7,914 bases of DNA, taken from positions 1 through 7,914 of the forward strand of contig JADFLD010000070.1 of the NCBI GenBank assembly GCA_022564535.1, given 5' to 3'. Position numbers and translations under genes: made by a program. The notes under the pieces were generated by a model. It was not told the DNA's origin. It was given only the letters and a program-made list of their open reading frames with translations, and searched no databases. This document shows, piece after piece, positions 7,030-7,914 of this stretch. This stretch comes from Gemmatimonadota bacterium. GTDB lineage: Bacteria > Gemmatimonadota > Gemmatimonadetes > Longimicrobiales > UBA6960. Within the stretch, counting starts at the first letter, position 1. The number at the start of each line of letters is the position of its first letter.

Positions 7030-7260
7030 CCTCACTTCCCGCTCGGCTGCTCGCTCGTGTTCTCGCCGGGTTGGGAAGTCGATGCCCAGGGTGGGACCGC
7101 CGGACTCTGCCAGCCGGTCGAGCGCGACATCTTCGACTGCCACCTGTCGTGTTTCTGGCCCTCGCATGTGCCCGATCAGCTGAACTACGCGGCAGACTGG
7201 ACTGGCCAGTGCGCCTCCGCCCAGAAGGATTGGCGGAAACTCGACCTCATCTTTCCGTAG
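6898..7260 (+). CDS. qhpC: QHNDH gamma subunit precursor (CTQ-bearing, thioether-crosslinked)
   Basis: A 120-residue precursor of the small catalytic subunit. All posttranslational-modification residues can be matched by spacing to the Paracoccus gamma subunit. C51-E60 (9 apart), C71-D77 (6) and C85-D93 (8) are the three thioether pairs; C81-W87 (6) forms cysteine tryptophylquinone. Distances between the four cysteines (20, 10, 4) also agree. Conserved text includes PGWEVDAQGG, LCQP, the WP after the CTQ position and DWRKL..IFP at the C-terminus. D77 corresponds to the catalytic aspartate. The first 44 or so residues are a charged, non-hydrophobic leader (MKHLKAINQKANRIE) without a Sec signal, consistent with leader-guided modification and dedicated export. 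Oddities: the leader is longer than the 28 residues I recall for Paracoccus, F86 stands where Paracoccus and Pseudomonas have Trp, and an extra cysteine, C105, lies outside the crosslink set. The start is GTG with GGAGG upstream. Confidence 0.94.
   Translation: MKHLKAINQKANRIETYVAHEAAKARADDMDVVGLRTPPHEENGPHFPLGCSLVFSPGWEVDAQGGTAGLCQPVERDIFDCHLSCFWPSHVPDQLNYAADWTGQCASAQKDWRKLDLIFP
7138..7158 (+). other. CTQ cofactor codons (Cys81 to Trp87 of QhpC)
   Basis: TGC at 7138-7140 and TGG at 7156-7158 encode C81 and W87, the pair predicted to become cysteine tryptophylquinone. The heptad reads CHLSCFW; known enzymes have, from memory, two adjacent tryptophans at its end, here Phe then Trp. C85 within the heptad is expected to bridge to D93. 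Confidence 0.85.
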
Positions 7261-7271
7261 TCGGAACACCC

Positions 7272-7914
7272 ATGGGTACGATGCTCCGAAACGCGATGGC
7301 CCTGGCGCTCCTTGCCGGCACGACCACGACGGTCGCGGCCCAGGCGACCGCGACGTGGTACATCGCAACGTACTCGAACGATATCCTCGTCTGGGACGAG
7401 GCGTCCGAGCAGATCGTGGACCGTATCCGCATGCGCCATTTCATTTCGACCAGGATTCAGGTAAACGCAGCCAAGACGCTCCTTTACGTCAGTGAGGCCT
7501 CCGCGCAGAACATAGAAATCGTCGACATCGCCTCCCTCGAGGTGATCGATGAGTTCACGCTGTCGCACGACAGCGTCTCCGTGCGCATCAACGGCTTCGC
7601 ACCGCACCCGTCCGACGACAAGGCCATCCTCTTCGTGAAGCGCTACACGAAGCACTCGGATCGCTATACGGTCGAGGGGCCGTTCATTCTCGAGTACGAC
7701 CTGAACACGAAGCAGGTCACCGACACGGTCCCTTGGCCGGACGACGAACCGCGTGAGAATGTCAGCTTCCGGTACTCGCCCGACGGCGAAACGCTGTACT
7801 TCTTCACCAACGACATCATCGCGGTAGACGCCACCACGTACGAGGAGATCGATCGCTGGGAGATCTCTCAGCCGCTCGAGCCTGGGCTCGGCCGCCCGAG
7901 CTTCGGCTCCAACT
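7272..7914 (+). CDS. qhpB: QHNDH beta subunit (beta-propeller), 3' end outside window
   Basis: The frame from the ATG at 7272 stays open for 214 codons to the right edge. It begins with a Sec signal peptide (hydrophobic LALLAGTTTTVAA, probable cleavage VAA-QA at 23/24), so the product is periplasmic. The mature part has YVTN-type propeller blades: WYIATYSNDILVWDEAS (29-45), LLYVSEASAQNIEIVDIASLEVID (70-93), AILFVKRY (118-125), FRYSPDGETLYFFTNDIIAVDATTYEEID (166-194). In QHNDH the seven-bladed beta subunit holds the gamma subunit and helps form the active-site cavity; it has no cofactor. From memory the known subunit is about 340 residues, so roughly 60 percent is here. The start follows the qhpC stop by 11 bases. 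A second ATG at 7281 is also possible; neither has a clear Shine-Dalgarno, so coupling to qhpC is likely. Confidence 0.9.
   Translation, partial: MGTMLRNAMALALLAGTTTTVAAQATATWYIATYSNDILVWDEASEQIVDRIRMRHFISTRIQVNAAKTLLYVSEASAQNIEIVDIASLEVIDEFTLSHDSVSVRINGFAPHPSDDKAILFVKRYTKHSDRYTVEGPFILEYDLNTKQVTDTVPWPDDEPRENVSFRYSPDGETLYFFTNDIIAVDATTYEEIDRWEISQPLEPGLGRPSFGSN

Overview
The window is a GC-rich, gene-dense bacterial segment. Most of it is a quinohemoprotein amine dehydrogenase (QHNDH, qhp) locus. Six genes are complete or nearly so, and one gene is cut at each edge. The periplasmic c-type cytochrome, signal peptides and GTG starts fit a Gram-negative bacterium. The gene style (exported amidohydrolase, FmdB-like protein, amine dehydrogenase) recalls environmental groups such as Gemmatimonadota, but no taxonomic marker is present and this is only a guess.

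Left part, minus strand (1-1815): an exported metal-dependent amidohydrolase, followed with a 4-base GTGA overlap by a small membrane protein that runs off the left edge. Nothing links this pair to amine oxidation beyond proximity.

Right part, plus strand (1856-7914): an 80-residue variant FmdB-like Cys protein; a flavin monooxygenase matching QhpG; then the ordered block qhpA (diheme alpha subunit), qhpD (radical SAM/SPASM maturase), qhpC (short gamma subunit carrying the cofactor) and qhpB (beta-propeller subunit, cut by the right edge). qhpA and qhpD overlap by ATGA. The gaps from qhpD to qhpC and from qhpC to qhpB are 32 and 11 bases, so A-D-C-B looks like one transcription unit.

How the genes fit together, from knowledge of the Paracoccus and Pseudomonas systems: QhpC is made with an N-terminal leader. 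QhpD installs three Cys-to-Asp/Glu thioether bridges in the cytoplasm. QhpG dihydroxylates the cofactor tryptophan. The leader is removed and the peptide exported by non-Sec machinery (QhpE protease and QhpF ABC transporter in known systems, neither visible here). The peptide then joins Sec-exported QhpA and QhpB in the periplasm. The cysteine tryptophylquinone (CTQ) oxidises primary amines and passes electrons to the two c hemes of QhpA.

The strongest single observation is that all eight residues needed for the crosslinks and CTQ occur in QhpC with exactly the known spacings, even though its leader is longer and several flanking residues differ. No RNA genes, CRISPR arrays, insertion sequences, clear terminators or long repeats were seen. 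No gene-free stretch exceeds 80 bases.
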